Source: Mycteria americana
Taxonomy: Eukaryota > Chordata > Aves > Ciconiiformes > Ciconiidae
Assembly: GCF_035582795.1 (NCBI RefSeq)
Contig: NC_134366.1
Location: forward strand, 151,947,519 to 152,011,518
DNA length: 64,000 nucleotides
Reading direction: 5' to 3'
Numbering within the stretch: the first letter of the stretch is position 1; each line of letters opens with the position of its first letter. Below, one piece after another: positions 38,301 to 60,310 of this stretch. Below the pieces are notes generated by a model, which ran no database searches, was not told the DNA's origin, and worked only from the letters and a program-made list of their open reading frames with translations. A program made the position numbers and the translations under genes.

Positions 38301-41300
38301 AGCCCGCACAAAGGACAACTTCAGATGATCTCATGATCTCTTTTTCAGCGGTGTAAGTTATCGCTAACACCCAAAAGGCACTGTGGATTTAATTTCCAGT
38401 ATGAGTGCGTCCAGTTTGGTAAACTTCAGCATAGGAAGACAACCGCTGCTCTCGCCGGTGAAGGAGCGCCCTGCAGCACCGGCACGTCCCGGCAGCCTCC
38501 CCGGGCCTCCGCCACGGCCTTGGCACGCAGAGCGTCCTCCCCACCGGTGCCTCGGAGCGGGTCTGGTCGCTGACGGCTGGTGAGAGGAGAGCTGGGCCAC
38601 TCGCCTTCGCCTCTGCCATGCAAACGGCTGGGCAGGAGACGTGGCCCCCCTCCTCGTGCCTCCCGCAGGTACCGGTTGCGACAGCGCTACTTAAAGCAGT
38701 TCTTGCCCAAAGCCGCAGCAGCTTAGCATGGCATCTTCCGAGCAGCTGCAATCAGGACATCAACTGTTGAAACTGCTATATGATCATGCTTATAAAGAAT
38801 GAAAAACAATGTCTAGATTGTACCTTTCCCTCCAGCACCGTGTTTTCAACAGCAATTTCTCAGAGTGTCTTTTGATCTCAGATGAGTGGGGCTGCTAAAT
38901 TTTGCTGTACTTACATTGGTTCAGCAGTTGTCGCCAGTCTTCTTGATTTGGGAAATCAGAGTTCTTCGCCAAAGGGCTTATTCGAATGCAAAGTGAATTA
39001 GGCTTTTTTTATCTTACTGCACATGTACTTCAGGAATTTTGGAATATTAAGAACCCCCAGAGACTCCTTTCTTCTCTCCAGTTACCATGGTTCGTCTTGA
39101 CAAGCAGCGATACCCACACTTGCAGGCAGCCGCTGGCAATGCCACGAGCTTTGAGGAGCGATGAGGGCAAGCGGGAACAATCCCATGTTGTTTCTGGAAG
39201 AGGCACCGGAGTCCAGCTCCGCAGCGGGGTTGTGGTGGGTGAAGCGTTTTAAGAAAAAACATCACGGGGCAATGGAAACTGAATTAACTCCCCCCTGTCC
39301 CTTTCCCATCCCCTCTCCTCTAACTGAGCTGGTAGGAGACAGCAAATGCTAGAAACTGTAAAATTCAGTTTATTCACTCTGGATCCTGAGCGTGTGTGAT
39401 GGAAAGATTGTGAAGTGAAAACGCACTGAGAAATGCTGTGCCCAACATTTATGATCTAAACTTGGCCTGATACAACGTACTGGTATCTCCCTACAAACCT
39501 TGCTTGGCTGCTATCTCCAGCTCATCATGGTTACAGCAGCATGCTACTAAAACCATAATCTTGCAGCAATTGTTAAGAGATCTCATCAGCACGTTGTTTA
39601 CTGTCAAGTAACAACACAACACGAGGATGAGAGAAACTTGCTGAGGAAAACCCTTCACATATATTGTCTATAAACAGAAAGTTCACCTTCCTCTCTCCTT
39701 AGGGGGAAAAAAGATGAAGCAATGTGCTTTTTTCACTGCCTAACCTAGTTTCTTTTCAGGTATAGAAAAAATTGTAAACATTTTTAGGCTCAATAACTAT
39801 TTATACCTTACACAGGAGTAGAGAGCGTGCAGGGCAGGATTCAGCACTGCATGACCTCTGCGTCACGCAGGAGTGGCTCATGGATGAATCAGCCCGGTTC
39901 AGGCCATAGATGCTCACAAAACCCACACCTTTGCTCCACGGGATGGAAAAGCCGAGTACTGCATGTGGCTCTTGCAAGTCTGCAGCGCAAGCTCTACGCG
40001 CAGGCTGCGGTTTCCGAACGCGCTGTGATCAGAAAGGGCGGTCCCGCACCCTCTGCGTTGACACTGGCGTCTTGGTGCCCTTGCGATGAGGGACCCCATC
40101 CCGTAGAAAATAAAGCTTAGTTTTCAGCTGCATCAGTTTTCTCATTGTGAAACCACATGAAGAGAAGCATAGGATAACCTAGCAGAGGATAACTCCTGGG
40201 AAAGAAACACAGCAGAACTGTAGATCTTCCCCTCCAGTGTAAACTAGTTTTGCCGTGATGCTTTTGCTTTTTAATTGCGACACATGCTTTCTGCCTTGAG
40301 CTTCCAATCCAGTTTCTCTGGAAGGCAACAGCAAGACCCCTACTGATTTCAGAAACAGCTAATTCCCCATCGGGTATGGGCGCAGCGCAGCAGCAAGGGC
40401 TAGCCTCCGAAACCGGAGGGAGACTCGCCCCAAGGGGCGGCTGCCTGCGGGGACTGCGGCTCCTTTCCTTCGCTTTGCAGTGAAGACGAGGTCAGTGTCC
40501 TGACGTGCACCACTCCGTGCAGATAGCATCAACATGCTGCAGACAGCTTTGAATTAATGATAAGAAAAACATGCCCAGGTCCCATTTGCAGCTTTCCTGA
40601 ATGCTTTTTCTGCTTGAATACTTATTTTTGGCAGCTTTGCATGTCATTTTGCTTTAGCGTTCTGCTTTGTGCGTATGACAGGTTGAAACATCAAGGGTTT
40701 ATTATCTGCACAGCTCCTCTGCTTATTCAGAGATTATGATTTTGGCAAGAAATAGCTTCTTGAGGCCCTGGGGTGCCTGCAGGCACAGGGGTCACCGCAG
40801 GCACCCACCGAGAGGCACCAGCCCTGCCAAGGGGCGGCTGACCTGCTCCGCTGCCCTCCTGCCCCGGCCACGTAAGCGAGAGAAACCCGAAGGGTTTTGC
40901 AGGAGCTGCTGCTTGCCAGCGAGGGAACCCCTTATAAAGACAACAGGGTTAGGAATCTCCCTGCTCCTCACATCGCCATCTCCAGCCGTGCCGGGGGTGC
41001 CCTTTCTGGGAGCTGCCCGTGCACACCAGCCCAGGAGTGCTGCCAGGGCTGCCTGCTCCCGGGGACACGGATTTTTAAACATATGCAGCCTGGCATTGAC
41101 ACGGGAGGAAAGGGCAGCGGACGAGGCTGCACACACGAGGCAGAGAGCAGGCACGAGTCAGGACACGGAGGGGCAGCTCCTCTGACTTCAGGCATCAAAA
41201 AGTGGGGCTCGCTTGCCTGTCAAAGGAGAGAGGGGCACCTCCAGGAATCACAGAATCACAGCGCAGTTTACGCTGTGTCTGTTACAGAGAGGGTCAGTCA

Positions 41301-44300
41301 CCTGTGTAAAGGGTCCCTTTCTTTTCTGTGGGCTTCAGAGGGGTCCACGGGGATTACTGCCACCCTGCACATTGAAGCCTGCTCCTGGAGGCAGGTGGAG
41401 GGGACACCCCCCACTCTGTCTCCTCCATCTACAGTACCAAGTCCACGGGTTAGATGCCTTACAGTTTGGCACCTTGGCCTCTTTTACGGCTTGATGCTGA
41501 AGAATACTGTCCAGGGGTCTTCATGCTCAAAAATGCTCCATGAGGCTGGATGTGGTGTTGAATTTGGGGAGCCCGACATCCTTCTCCTACTGCGTGACCT
41601 GGCACACCAGATGCTTGCTGTCAGGAGACAGATAATGATGCTGTCCTACAAGCTAGGCAAAAAGAAAGATTACAGGTACCTCTGGACAGAAAACACACGT
41701 GTTGCCGCTCTAGTGAGAGAGCTCGAGTTCATTATGATGGAGTTTCAGTGTGGCTTGCCAACAGCACTTAATTGCAGGTGCCAGGGCTTTAGTACTTAGG
41801 TCTTTGGACAAATCTCCACAGAGGTTGCACAGCAGATGGAGCTGCCAGGCAGTCACGAACAGAGACGTGAACTCCAGCATCACATCCAGCCTCTGGAGGA
41901 ATTCTGCAGATGCACTGAACAACAGCTGAGAGCGTAAGCCCCCCCAGGGCATATGTTCCCTATGCCTCTGTAGAGCCCAGCACAGCATTTGCTACCATTA
42001 TCAACAGCACAAACTTCTCCTAAGAGATTCCCCTCTTCTCTCAGATAATTCTGCATCTTCTGGCAGTTCTGAGAAGCAACAAACCCTTCTCTCGGTGCTC
42101 CTTCCTCAGCTACAGAATAGCCAGGCTTCTACACAGCATCCTCAGGCTCTCCGTCAGAGATGCAGCTAAAGGTGGGTGTCGGATACTTTCAGCAATAGCT
42201 CTTAAGTAACTACAAAAATACTTGTTTTTCCATCAACAACATAAGCAACATTCTCATTTTTTGAAAGGTAGATTTTACTTCTTGCTGTAATACGCCACTG
42301 AAATTGCATTAGAGTATCTGATAGCTTCTTGATCTGTTTTTTTTTTTTTTTTAATTGAGTTTTATCTTCAGCTGCATATGGTCTTAGCATAAGGAGTTTA
42401 AGTCTATGACAACTGGAAACCTTAGCACATGCCACATGAAACAAAAGACATAATTAAAGAGGATCTAATATCACAAAAATAATATTACAGTCCATTCCGT
42501 AGGGCTAAAAGAAAAATGTATCAGAGTGTAAAAGACATTTCTTGAATCAAGAAAAGGTCATCTGGCTCATCCCTCTTGGACATCTTATTTCCTTGTGAAA
42601 GATACTTAATTGATTCTTTAATTTGTCCCAGGAACCTTGTTAGGGAGAATGTGATGTAGCTTTTGCTCAGTACGTGACATGAAGTCTGCTCCAAATTCAG
42701 CTTACATTTCTACAAACGTATCTGTGATTTTCTATAAGGTTTAAATTACATCTTGAAGTTTCTTGTTTGAATAATAAATGTTTCAATCAAACATTTCAAT
42801 TAAAAGATCTCTTATATGAATTTAAGTCAAACCTGGCAGCCCTGCAGACTGAAGTCCATTCTTTAGCCAGGGAATAGGAGCAGGAGCAAGGCAGGCAGCC
42901 ACCTTGAATTTCTCTGCCAATGTCTCAGCTGTGACCTTTAGGGACAGCTTTTAGGGACAGAGGAGAGTTTAGGCTTCCTCGTTATCCGCCCAAGAAAATG
43001 TAGTTTCCTATTATCATACCACAAAACCTAGAGAGCACCATTGACAGATGGTGTGATTGCAGCCGAGAAGGAGCTGGCCTGTTTGGTTGGCCTTTGATGG
43101 ATGAACTTTGTCGTCACCAGCCTGCACTGGATGCCTGCAGTGAACCCCTCCAGCTCCTTGGAGGTTTATCACTCGCACTGCCTTCTCAAGTGAGGAGGAG
43201 CTGACAGGCAGGTGAAGGAGGTTGGTCACATCATCTTCCCCGGTTCAAACGAACTGAATTTCCGGGAAACCATTTGGAATATTGCATCAGTGATGATGAC
43301 GATGGCCATAAACATATGCTCTCCCGACAGCTCAGAACTGGCTCTCCATTTCACTGGGTGACTTGTCAGTCATACCGTCAGCCTCGGACGGGATCTTCAT
43401 GTTCCAAGGCTTTAATGACCATAATGCGTTAACTGACTAATCTGCAAAAATGACTCAGGCGTCCATTGTATCAGCCTGCAGGGAGGAGATCTGCATGGCT
43501 TTGTCTCTGAAATTAGTTTGCTCGGTGTTTCAGAGAAGCGAATCGCAGGTGGGGATGCAGCCCTCGGAGCACTGCTCCGTTCAGCAGCTGTTGCTGAACG
43601 CGCATATTGCCCAGTCGAGATGCTCGTAGAGACAGGAAAGCAGTGCAGCTTGGAAGTCAGGTGCAGCATAGGACAGAGACACCGAGCTCTTGAACTTCTC
43701 CAGGGAAAAAGATTCCTTTTCATTTTGCAACAAAAAACCATATATGCAGTATTACCAGAAGAAAGTGAACAGACAATTCAGTAATTGGCTACGTTGTTTC
43801 ATCCATTTGATAGGGAAAAGGAAAAAAAGAAAAATCTTGAAATTCAGAGACAGAAAATCCAGATTTTTTTAGTCGGAGTAACGTTTCTTCCTAAGAAAAC
43901 TTCTTGGCTAAAACCAGCACAGCAACTTCTTTTTCACTTCCCTTTGTTATCAATGCCAAGGTATTAGCAGGATAAAGGAGAAGGTGACTCATAACTCACC
44001 GTGGCTCTTTAGAGGTGTGAGGCACAATCTGGCGAGGCTGCAAACTCATCACAAGCTTCATGACTGTGATCACTGAAAGCCACCCTCCCCCTCCACATGT
44101 ACATTTTCTGCCACCACCCAATGTTCATCTAGGTATCAATTTTAGCCTTTCACTTGACTTTCAGGTGGTATCCCTAATGAAGGCCATTTGGACTGGAAGG
44201 CACCTTGGATCCATCCTTTACATTTCCATGGGTTTGGAACATGAGGTACTACCAAAATATTTAACAAGGGACTTCTTTGGAGATTTTCCTCCCCGTTATT

Positions 44301-47300
44301 ACCATGTTTATCCCACCACAGAAAGACTCTCCACTGCGTCCCAACCATCAGAGCCATTTCCTTCTCCTCCTTGCAAATCCATCAGTCCTTTCTCTTGCTG
44401 CTTGCCTAATTCCACAGCTCTCTCCCAAGCTGCTTAACACCCCTGGGAAGCCCCAGGGCTTCCTTAGGCAGTTTGTCTACCCTGGCAGTCGCTCTTGACA
44501 GCAGGAGAATTGCCTCTGCCCTGCAGCCGCCGGGATGCAGTGGGGTGGGTGGCAGGCAGGTAGCTCCCACAGGATGGCTGGAGATTGTCCTTGGCTTGTA
44601 CGCGCTGCAATGAGGAATGTCAAGCCTGATTTCGATTTTACTTTGCAAGCGTATTCAAAACCTTGGGCCTTGTATATACGGCAGATTCAAGAGCAGGGAA
44701 GAATTATTTCTGGTGCATATTATATCACTGTAACAGTCACTGAAGCAAAAACTCCCTTTGCTGAGCAGCCCCTCAGGATAATCATTTTAAGCTCCTGCAG
44801 TAATGGACGAGGAATCTGTTGAATCTGTGATGACATGCCCCAGTGCTCAGCAGGCACTGGCAGGTTTTTCAGTTAAGAAAAATCAAAATCAATTAGACAC
44901 TTCCTTTAAAACCCTTATCTGTGCAGCATTTGGTATCTTCACTCTGATGATGATGTCATTTTACAGGTTCCCCTATGACCTTAATTGTGACCTGAATTTC
45001 TACTGGGGATAGCAGTACAACCCAAACCAAATTTTAATCAAAATCTCTTCACAGTTTTGTAAGTAACATAGGCCTGACTATATGCTTAACATATGAATAC
45101 TTAATTTAGAAAAAGGCAGGGAAAAAAGCAAAAAAGATACAAGTCTAACTCTGCTTCTCTCTGAAGGTCACATTTAATGAACCTAATCCCATTTTGCAGA
45201 AGTCCAGACCATTTTTCTAGGTCACATTCTGTCTAAAAATTCTCATTTATCAAGTCCACGTGTGAATAGGTTGTGAAACACCTCTCAGTCCTACAAAATG
45301 GCAGGGTCCCACTGAACGTGCTACTCTAATTGTCCTCACTGAAATGCTCAGAGGGGGCTGGCTCGGAAGTTGGGTCGTGTAATCTCCGATGTGCTTTGAG
45401 GTTAGATTCTTGCTGCCTCACTTCCCTATCTCTCTCTCAGCACGTCGTCTTACTTCCTTTTGTTGCAGTCTTGTTATTAGCATTTTCTTTGCTCACCTCA
45501 CCAAAGTATCTGTCTGCATTCTTTGTAAAATAATTATTTATCTGCCAGAATACATAATGCCACAGACTTATCTTCCTTAACGTTTAAAAGTAAGCTATTT
45601 CTGTAGCCCCAGCTGTGCAACCTTATGTTTTGTTGGGGGTTTAGCACACAATGAATTTCAAGCCCAACAAAATAGACTGGGAAAAGATGGATAGTACACA
45701 AAATTTGCTATGCAGAAGTTAGACTTCTTTAACTACTGACAGGCAGCAGGAAGTAAAACCCATCCTTATGCCTTGGCGGGTCAGGACTAAAGTTCAAGTA
45801 TGCTAGAATTGCAGACTGACCAACAACCTGCTTCGTCTTGGAGGAAGTCACTCATTGCTGATGTTCGCTGCTTTAGGTGATAGACTTACACTTCTGTTTT
45901 CCTGCTATGAGCAGGTAAGCACTTTGCTTCAGTAACTGAGTAATTTTTCCCTCTGGTATAAGAGCCTGTCGCCCCTTCATGCCCATTGCTCATGGACACG
46001 TGGCAGGATGAGAACGTAGGAGGTGAATGGTCTGGATTCACACTGAAATGCCTTACATCATCTAGCTTGGGTGAAATCTCAGCTATAAGCATGAAGGAGT
46101 TAACCCTTCTCTACTTTGAACAGAATTGTGAAACTGAGTACAGAAACGCTGTCAGGTCCCAAAACATGCATACAGATGTTTTGAAGAAGTTTAGTGTTTT
46201 CTCTACAAAGCCTACAGCCCGTCACCTCTGGTCATCCCAGGACACAGTAGGCAATGAACAGAGGCAACGGTACATCCTTATACTTGGTCAGAAAAATTCT
46301 CATTCATGAAATGCCACTTGCTGGCAATCCAGAGACAACCTCACTGACCTAGAAGGGTTCTCCAGTTCCTTTTGGCAGTAGGAGTTGGAATTAGATATGC
46401 TGATGCTAAATGGCTTAGCATTAACAGCAAAACAGCTTAACAACCCCGTCCCAGAAGGTTAAACTATAATGAGCCTCTTAAAAAACACCCCGTGCAATGG
46501 ACAAGCACTAGGCTTTGCAGCACAAGGTTGGGGATCAGACTTTCTCTCCACTCCGTGTGTGGCTATACATCCAGCAGAAAGAGTCAATCCAGAGCAGAAC
46601 ATTGCTAAGTGTTACTTTTGAAATATAAAGAAATAAAATGATCAAATTTAGATGTAAAGAAACAAACCGATGGAATTAAATCTGACGTTCATCTATGCAT
46701 AAGGATATTTTACCATGATAAGGATTTATATTTAAATAATTCTTTCCTCTTCAAGGATCTTAAAAAATTCAGCAGCTTGGGACTTGGCTTTGCAAATTCA
46801 CACGTGTTGACAAGCTGTTATGTCTGCCCTAAAAGTCACCTGGGGTCCACGCACGCTTGCCAGCCTGCCTGGGATGGTCTGCTGTGACGGCAGCTCACGT
46901 GTATGATATTTAGATTTTACGCAAATGGCACTCTGATCTACAGCAATAGTGGCATTGTAAATGAACGCTTCCAATATGCAGATAGCACTTTACTCACCAC
47001 AAATACGTAGATTCCGGACGAAATGCTCCAGCTTTAAAGCGCTACAGCACAGCTTATACAAGGGACCAGGATTACAAGCAAGGAGAAGAACGAACATGGA
47101 GCAAGCAGAGGCAGTAAGGGAGAAATTCCTCCCAGCAGAACCAATGTTTCTTGTCAGGCAAGAAATGGCTGGTCAAAAGAAATAATTTGCTAAGTTGCTT
47201 CAGGGAAGCACATCTCTAGTAAGAAAGAAAACATAAAAAATATCCACCCTAAGAAAGAAAAAAGAGCAAGAGAAAGGTAGCCTACGGTTAAAAATACTTA

Positions 47301-50300
47301 TTTTCTTCAACTATTTTCCACGCCCTTTTAAAGACAAGCCTCAGACATGTAATCCAGGGCATGACATATATGAAGTTCTATCCTTGAAACCTTTTCTTTT
47401 TGCCTGCTTCCTCCCAGTCAGGAGTCACATAAAGTAATGGGTCTGCAATGAATTAGAGCATTCCAGATCTGCATCTAGTAGTTGAGTTCAGGGGCCCCGT
47501 ATGTTTCAGCTTCCTTCAAGGCTACTTTCAGCCACTACAAACTGGTAATGTCTGGAGGTTTTGCCAGTGGAGCTAAGCATCCATCTAAGCAGCTGCGTTA
47601 GAAAAAGTTTCCTTAAAAAAAGATAATTTTCTGCAGAACAACTCTACCAGAAAGTTCTCCAAACATGTCTAAAACTGCCCTGCTCACTGCAGGAACCTTG
47701 GATGTTCCAAAAATGTGGGTTCCTGAGAGGCCAAGCAAAACTGCACGGCTTGCACAGTGAACCTCTGAAGCCCTTAGAAACTCCTACTTCCAAGCCATAA
47801 TTGTTGCTGTATTTTGCCTAGGAACAGAATCTGAAATTGCCATTTTCTCTCTAGTTCTAAAAACCCGATTTGGTACGTAGCATGATTGACTTGGCTCTAC
47901 CCCGTAAGTATTTCACTGCTAATAACTGTTAGCCCACTGGAAAACCAGCGGATGCATCCCTCATCTAAATGGTGGGGGTAAGGGACGCATAGCTACAGCC
48001 TCACCCCATGATCCAAGAGTCCTCCCACACCAGCCAGTGCTAACGGGATGCCTAACACCCCTGATGTCCCCTCTCATCTCCAAAGCAAAGCGACACCTTT
48101 AAAATAGTTCGTTCTGCTTCAAGCACCCATTGAAAGACTGCTGTGCTTTACATCTGCTGAAGCTCCATGTCAGCCTTGCTGAGGAGAGGGTAGAAGATAA
48201 CTTGACCCACAACTCAAACAACGAATGATCATGCAGAGTGCTGACTCCAGTAAAATCACACCAACCCGGGGTGGATCTCTCACCCTGAGACCAGACCAGG
48301 AGAGCAGCCTCAGCTTTTCTGCTTTCAGCTGGAACCGAATTATGTGGGACAGGAATTCTTTGGAGCACTTTCCTGTCACTCATCTGTCAAAAGCAGAGCT
48401 TGGGGACAGCGAGGCACAAAGTAAAAAATAGAGAATTGAGCTTCATTTTCTGGATTCATATTGGAGTTGTCTCTTGTCACGAATGTTTCTGAATTTTTTA
48501 AAAAGCAGGTAGTTGTTATGGCAATCAGCACTGGCAGGTTTAAAATTAAATTTTTTTTTTTGTTATTTCAGACCAGGCTATAAGAGAATAGAAAAAAAAG
48601 GAGAATAATCCTTAAGGCAAATTATTTTGTTACATTAAAACAGAAGAATAAACGAATCAAGCAAACTTTACTGTATAATTCGTAACTTCAGGAGTGGAAA
48701 AGCATGCTTGGGTCTTACTCATCACAACTAGCAGCTCCTACTACTACAGCTGACAGGTAATAAGGGTGAGGTAGGCAAAAAGTTATTTTCAGTTATATCC
48801 ACAAGATTGATGCAAAGCCTTTGAATACAGCTCAAAGGCTACAGCAATTGTTTAGAATAGCTCTCCCTTTCCACAGGTTCCTTACATGAGTTTTGAGGCA
48901 CCTTACCACCGCATCAGTAGCAAGCCATTTCCCCTCTTTGAAAGGGCACTTTGAGTAACCATTTTCAGAAAGGCTGGGATTCCCTATCTTCCAACAACTT
49001 TTAAGTGCACTTCGGAAGAAAATAAAGCTACTTACCATAAAAAAAAAAAATCCCAAGAGAGAGTTGGGAATAGAGGCTAAATCTTGACTTCCAATGCAAT
49101 TTCTTATCCATAGGGCTGTCCTTCCTTCCCTCCTCCGTTCAGAATCTGGAAATATCAGCCTGCCAGGATCTTGCTGAGATGTGAATTACTGGAAATAAGG
49201 AAGCATACCCAGTCACACGCTGCCAGCTGCACAGAGGGCTTACCAACAGAAGGTGTAGCTAGTTTAGCTACCTGCCTTCCAAAAGGACCCGAAGCAAAAG
49301 GCAAGGTGGGTAAAAGATGGGCACTAACTGGACTGTCAGGGACTGCTTCTGCAGCGTCTTGAACTTGCATCTTTAAAGCGTCTGCATCCCACGCTGTTCT
49401 GGAAGTCTTCCCCTTCGGGAGCACGAGGCTGCAGGGAGACGCTCGGCTGCCCTCCGTGCAACAGGCGGTTCAGTTTCAACACGCCCAACCTCGCTCATTG
49501 TTTTGCCCCTTCAAGCTGCGCTGTCTAGTCCGCAGTTTGTATGCAGTTCCCATAGAAATAGCATTCCGTATCGCAAATGCGTGCAGTGCTACTACTGCAC
49601 GACAGGCTCAAAGAATTCAAGGCCCCTATGAGCCTTTTCTGCTCAACAAAGCAGGAGACTACACTGCAGAACGGGATATGCACTGGGTGTGAAGCAACAC
49701 TGCCACATTTTAGGAGGGTCTTCAATGTCAGAACAAAGACTAAAAATACATGAAAATATGCTTGTAATAAGAGGACGCTGATTGTTCAATATAGGAAATT
49801 TTTTTCATGATCAAATACTGTAGATCACTCTAGTGGAGGAAATGAAGACTCAGGTGTGAACCTCCTGTGTTATTTAAAATATCACCTTAGGTACTGAAAT
49901 AAGATAAGGCTTTCTTAAAAAAAAAAAACCACCACAACAACAAAAAAATCCAATGACCTCCTATGTAAAGATACCTTCATATTTTGTGTCTGAAGGCACA
50001 AGAGTAAAATATGTCTTCTGCTATATTCCACTGGTCCTTATTTGATTATGTGCTTTTTAATTTTCAGTAATACCTTGATTTCTCCAGGTACATGGAGTAA
50101 CTTTACAGAACCCTATTAACTTAATTTTCTTAAACAGTTGGATAAAGGTTAAAAAATAAAAGGCATTTTCATGTCACATTATTTCATATAGCTTAAATTT
50201 AAACGTTTAGAGTAAAGCAGTTTACCCTGCAAGTTGAAAGTCAAATCCTTTCAGTAAGGAAAGCAGGCAACATCTTCATTAAAGCCTTTCTGAGACAGAA

Positions 50301-51729
50301 CTCACATCTGCTATAGACTGAGCTATGGTCTCTCCTTTCTACAAGTGGATCCAATATCCCCAAAGGAATTTTTTAGTCATGGTCTGCCAACTTGCATGGA
50401 ATGTAGCCCTTTGTTTTGTAAATGCATTTGATTACTGCTTTTTCCTTTTGACAAGTGCTTTCATGTATTAAAGAAGTCATTGTTACTTTTTTCAGTGGTA
50501 ATTGAAGGATATACTAAAGTTCTCCCTTAGAAAGCCTCATTAACCTTCGCCCTCCATATTCTTTCCTTCTTCCTGTTCTTAATCAGATTCTAATTTTTAT
50601 TACCTATTATAACAGATAATAATAACTTTCAATTCTAGGAATGGGGACTAGTGTCCCTAACTACTTTAAGGTTTAAGATTATCCTACCAATCTCTTTTCT
50701 ACCAACCTCGATCCTTAAATTCCAGGACGAAGGTCTCAGCTGCTTCTCAAAATGGAGGAGCATCACATTCTGAATGCAATGATCATACGTATTTTAACTT
50801 TTTTTTTTTAAAATACAAGAAATGCTTATACTGAACTTCTAAAAAGTCAGACCTGTAACTTGCTTAAGTCCACTGCATGTGCAAAAGGGTAAGGCAATGG
50901 AGTTCATGTTCAGTGACTTGGTTCATCTTATTCTTCCAGGTATCAGATTAACCTGGTGACACCAAGATAACTTTTCACCCAAATAATAGGTATCTAAAAC
51001 TGGAAAATACTTACACTGTGCTTACAGGTGCAGCTCAATCAAGAAAAAGGCCACTCAAGCTTCCTTTATGTTGACTACATAAATACAACAAGAATATTTG
51101 AATACTTTCCAAGAGTCTCAGTTCTTGACAGAGATGTGACACTGTTCAAAAATTAGTCTCAATTTCCCTGTAATTCCCAGTTTCAAACCAAGTATCTACA
51201 AATGCCACCGTTATTCTGTGAATGCCATCAGTGCAGACCTCGCTGGGGACGAGGAAAGGAAGAGCATCATTACTCTGGGGAGCCTTTCCACAAACTGAGC
51301 TGTAGTGTCTGAACCCTCTGAACTCTACGGAGGCTCCTGCTCGGTTCTCCATTAAAGAGCTAACAGCAGCAAGCTGTGGGTTTCCATATAACTAGACCTA
51401 TTCCAAAGGTCAGCTCTTAAAGAACTTTGTATGCCTTTTGCCATAAGTCTGGGGACCATATGTTTGTTAAGGCATCTCCAGAGTACCATCCAGACAGTCA
51501 CAAACCTGTAGGATTCTAAAAGTTGTAAATTAATTAATTAGAGCAATCTTAAAATCAGATATGAGGTATTTAGTCTTGACTTCCCTGAAATTAACTAAAT
51601 GCCTAAATGTGTATTAAGATTTTCCATAATAAGAATGCTTCCGTACTGAATTTATGTATAATACTGCCATTACTCTAAAAGGTGTGGGAAGACAGATCAC
51701 ATGAAATCTACACCAAAGGTAGTTGAAAA
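35398..51729. other. Intergenic sequence between the large CR1 and YWHAZ, no gene recognised
   Basis: About 16 kb. GC-rich up to about 41 kb, then AT-richer toward YWHAZ. I note AT-rich islands with homeodomain-type sites (35,980-36,090; 37,960-38,260), a 21-bp tandem duplication (37272-37313), a 238-codon ATG frame (41083-41799) and a poly-T run (about 42338-42352). I recognise no protein family, full mobile element or RNA gene. The left end of any extended YWHAZ 3'UTR could reach into the part right of about 50.5 kb. Confidence 0.6.
37272..37313. repeat. 21-bp tandem duplication
   Basis: The unit beginning GTGTCCCGTTTTGCTGCAGC occurs twice (37272-37292, 37293-37313) with a single difference at the last base. 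A recent local duplication. Confidence 0.93.
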
Positions 51730-52720
51730 GTCCATTCATAAAACTTTTATTCCACTTACATCAACTTAATACACATGTTCTGAACAGTTATGCTTGGATT
51801 GTTCATGAAAATTTCATAAGACATTAAACAAAGCTAGCCATCATCTCAAGTTATTTCCCTGTTAACTATTTTTACAGCACATGCATGTTAGGCAAGTATC
51901 AAAAAAAAAAATCACAAAAGCAAAAAACCTAAAAAAGTTAAATACATGGGTTTTTTTTTTTTACTGCTGTGCTCGATATACAGTGTCATTATGAATATCA
52001 AGCAATTCATTTTTTACTGCATCTTTACTTGTACATTTTTTCTTAGGTTGCTTAAACCATTTAAATACAAATAAAATGTGTAGCAAAAATAATGAAAGCA
52101 ACAGCAGGTAACTTTACAAATAATGGAATGTGAACCGTTTCTCTGTCCTTCTCTAGAGAAAGTTGACTGGGTTATCAAACTGTCTTAAGGAACACTTCAG
52201 CTGCAATCAAAGATGTACACTTGATTGGTATATTCCACAGATTTCACATGTTGACTTGACATGCAATATCTATGGGACATCAGTTTATTCACAGCCATGT
52301 GTGCTCCAGCTTGAATACTCATGCTAACTACACCTGTGGCTGCAACTGATTATCCCTTTTTTCCATCGTGACAGACCAATATGCAAGCAGTCGTCTTTGC
52401 TTGACATAGAAAGCTGTTTTAACACTGGCCTTGTGGGAAGCCACAATGTACCAAAAGTACTATGCCAAACATGTAAAACTTGTATAAAAATTTCACAACC
52501 CTATATTGGCCACCTCAGATGAAAACAGATAAATTCCCCAAATGTTAACTGGCTCTATTCCCCTAATATTAAACAAAACCACATGGGAAATATAGAAATC
52601 CAAATAGGAGTAACATAAACCTGTGAAATCGTAAACAAAAACTATTTGTGGGACAGCATGGATGACAAATGGTCTACTGTGTAAATTTCAGAATGACACA
52701 GACAGAAGTTGGAAGGCTGG
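51730..52720 (-). other. YWHAZ: YWHAZ 3'UTR (proximal form)
   Basis: About 990 nt from the stop to just past an AATAAA. It is AT-rich, with A-runs and T-runs. On the mRNA strand long stretches (for example around GGTTCACATTCCATTATTTG and CCTAACATGCATGTGCTGTA) look very close to the mammalian YWHAZ 3'UTR as I remember it, which suggests conserved post-transcriptional control. Longer forms may exist further left. Confidence 0.85.
51746..51751 (-). terminator. Poly(A) signal of YWHAZ (proximal)
   Basis: Plus-strand TTTATT reads AATAAA, in the context GTGGAATAAAAGTTTTATGA, which matches a poly(A) region I recall for mammalian YWHAZ. Cleavage would be at about 51,725-51,735. A second AATAAA at 50596-50601 could serve a longer form. 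Confidence 0.75.

Positions 52721-60310
<7,590 letters not shown>

Noticed and set aside
41244-41259. AATCACAGAATCACAG, like the inverted CR1 tail
   Set aside because: The diagnostic GGTTGG-type segment does not follow, so a CR1 call is not supported.
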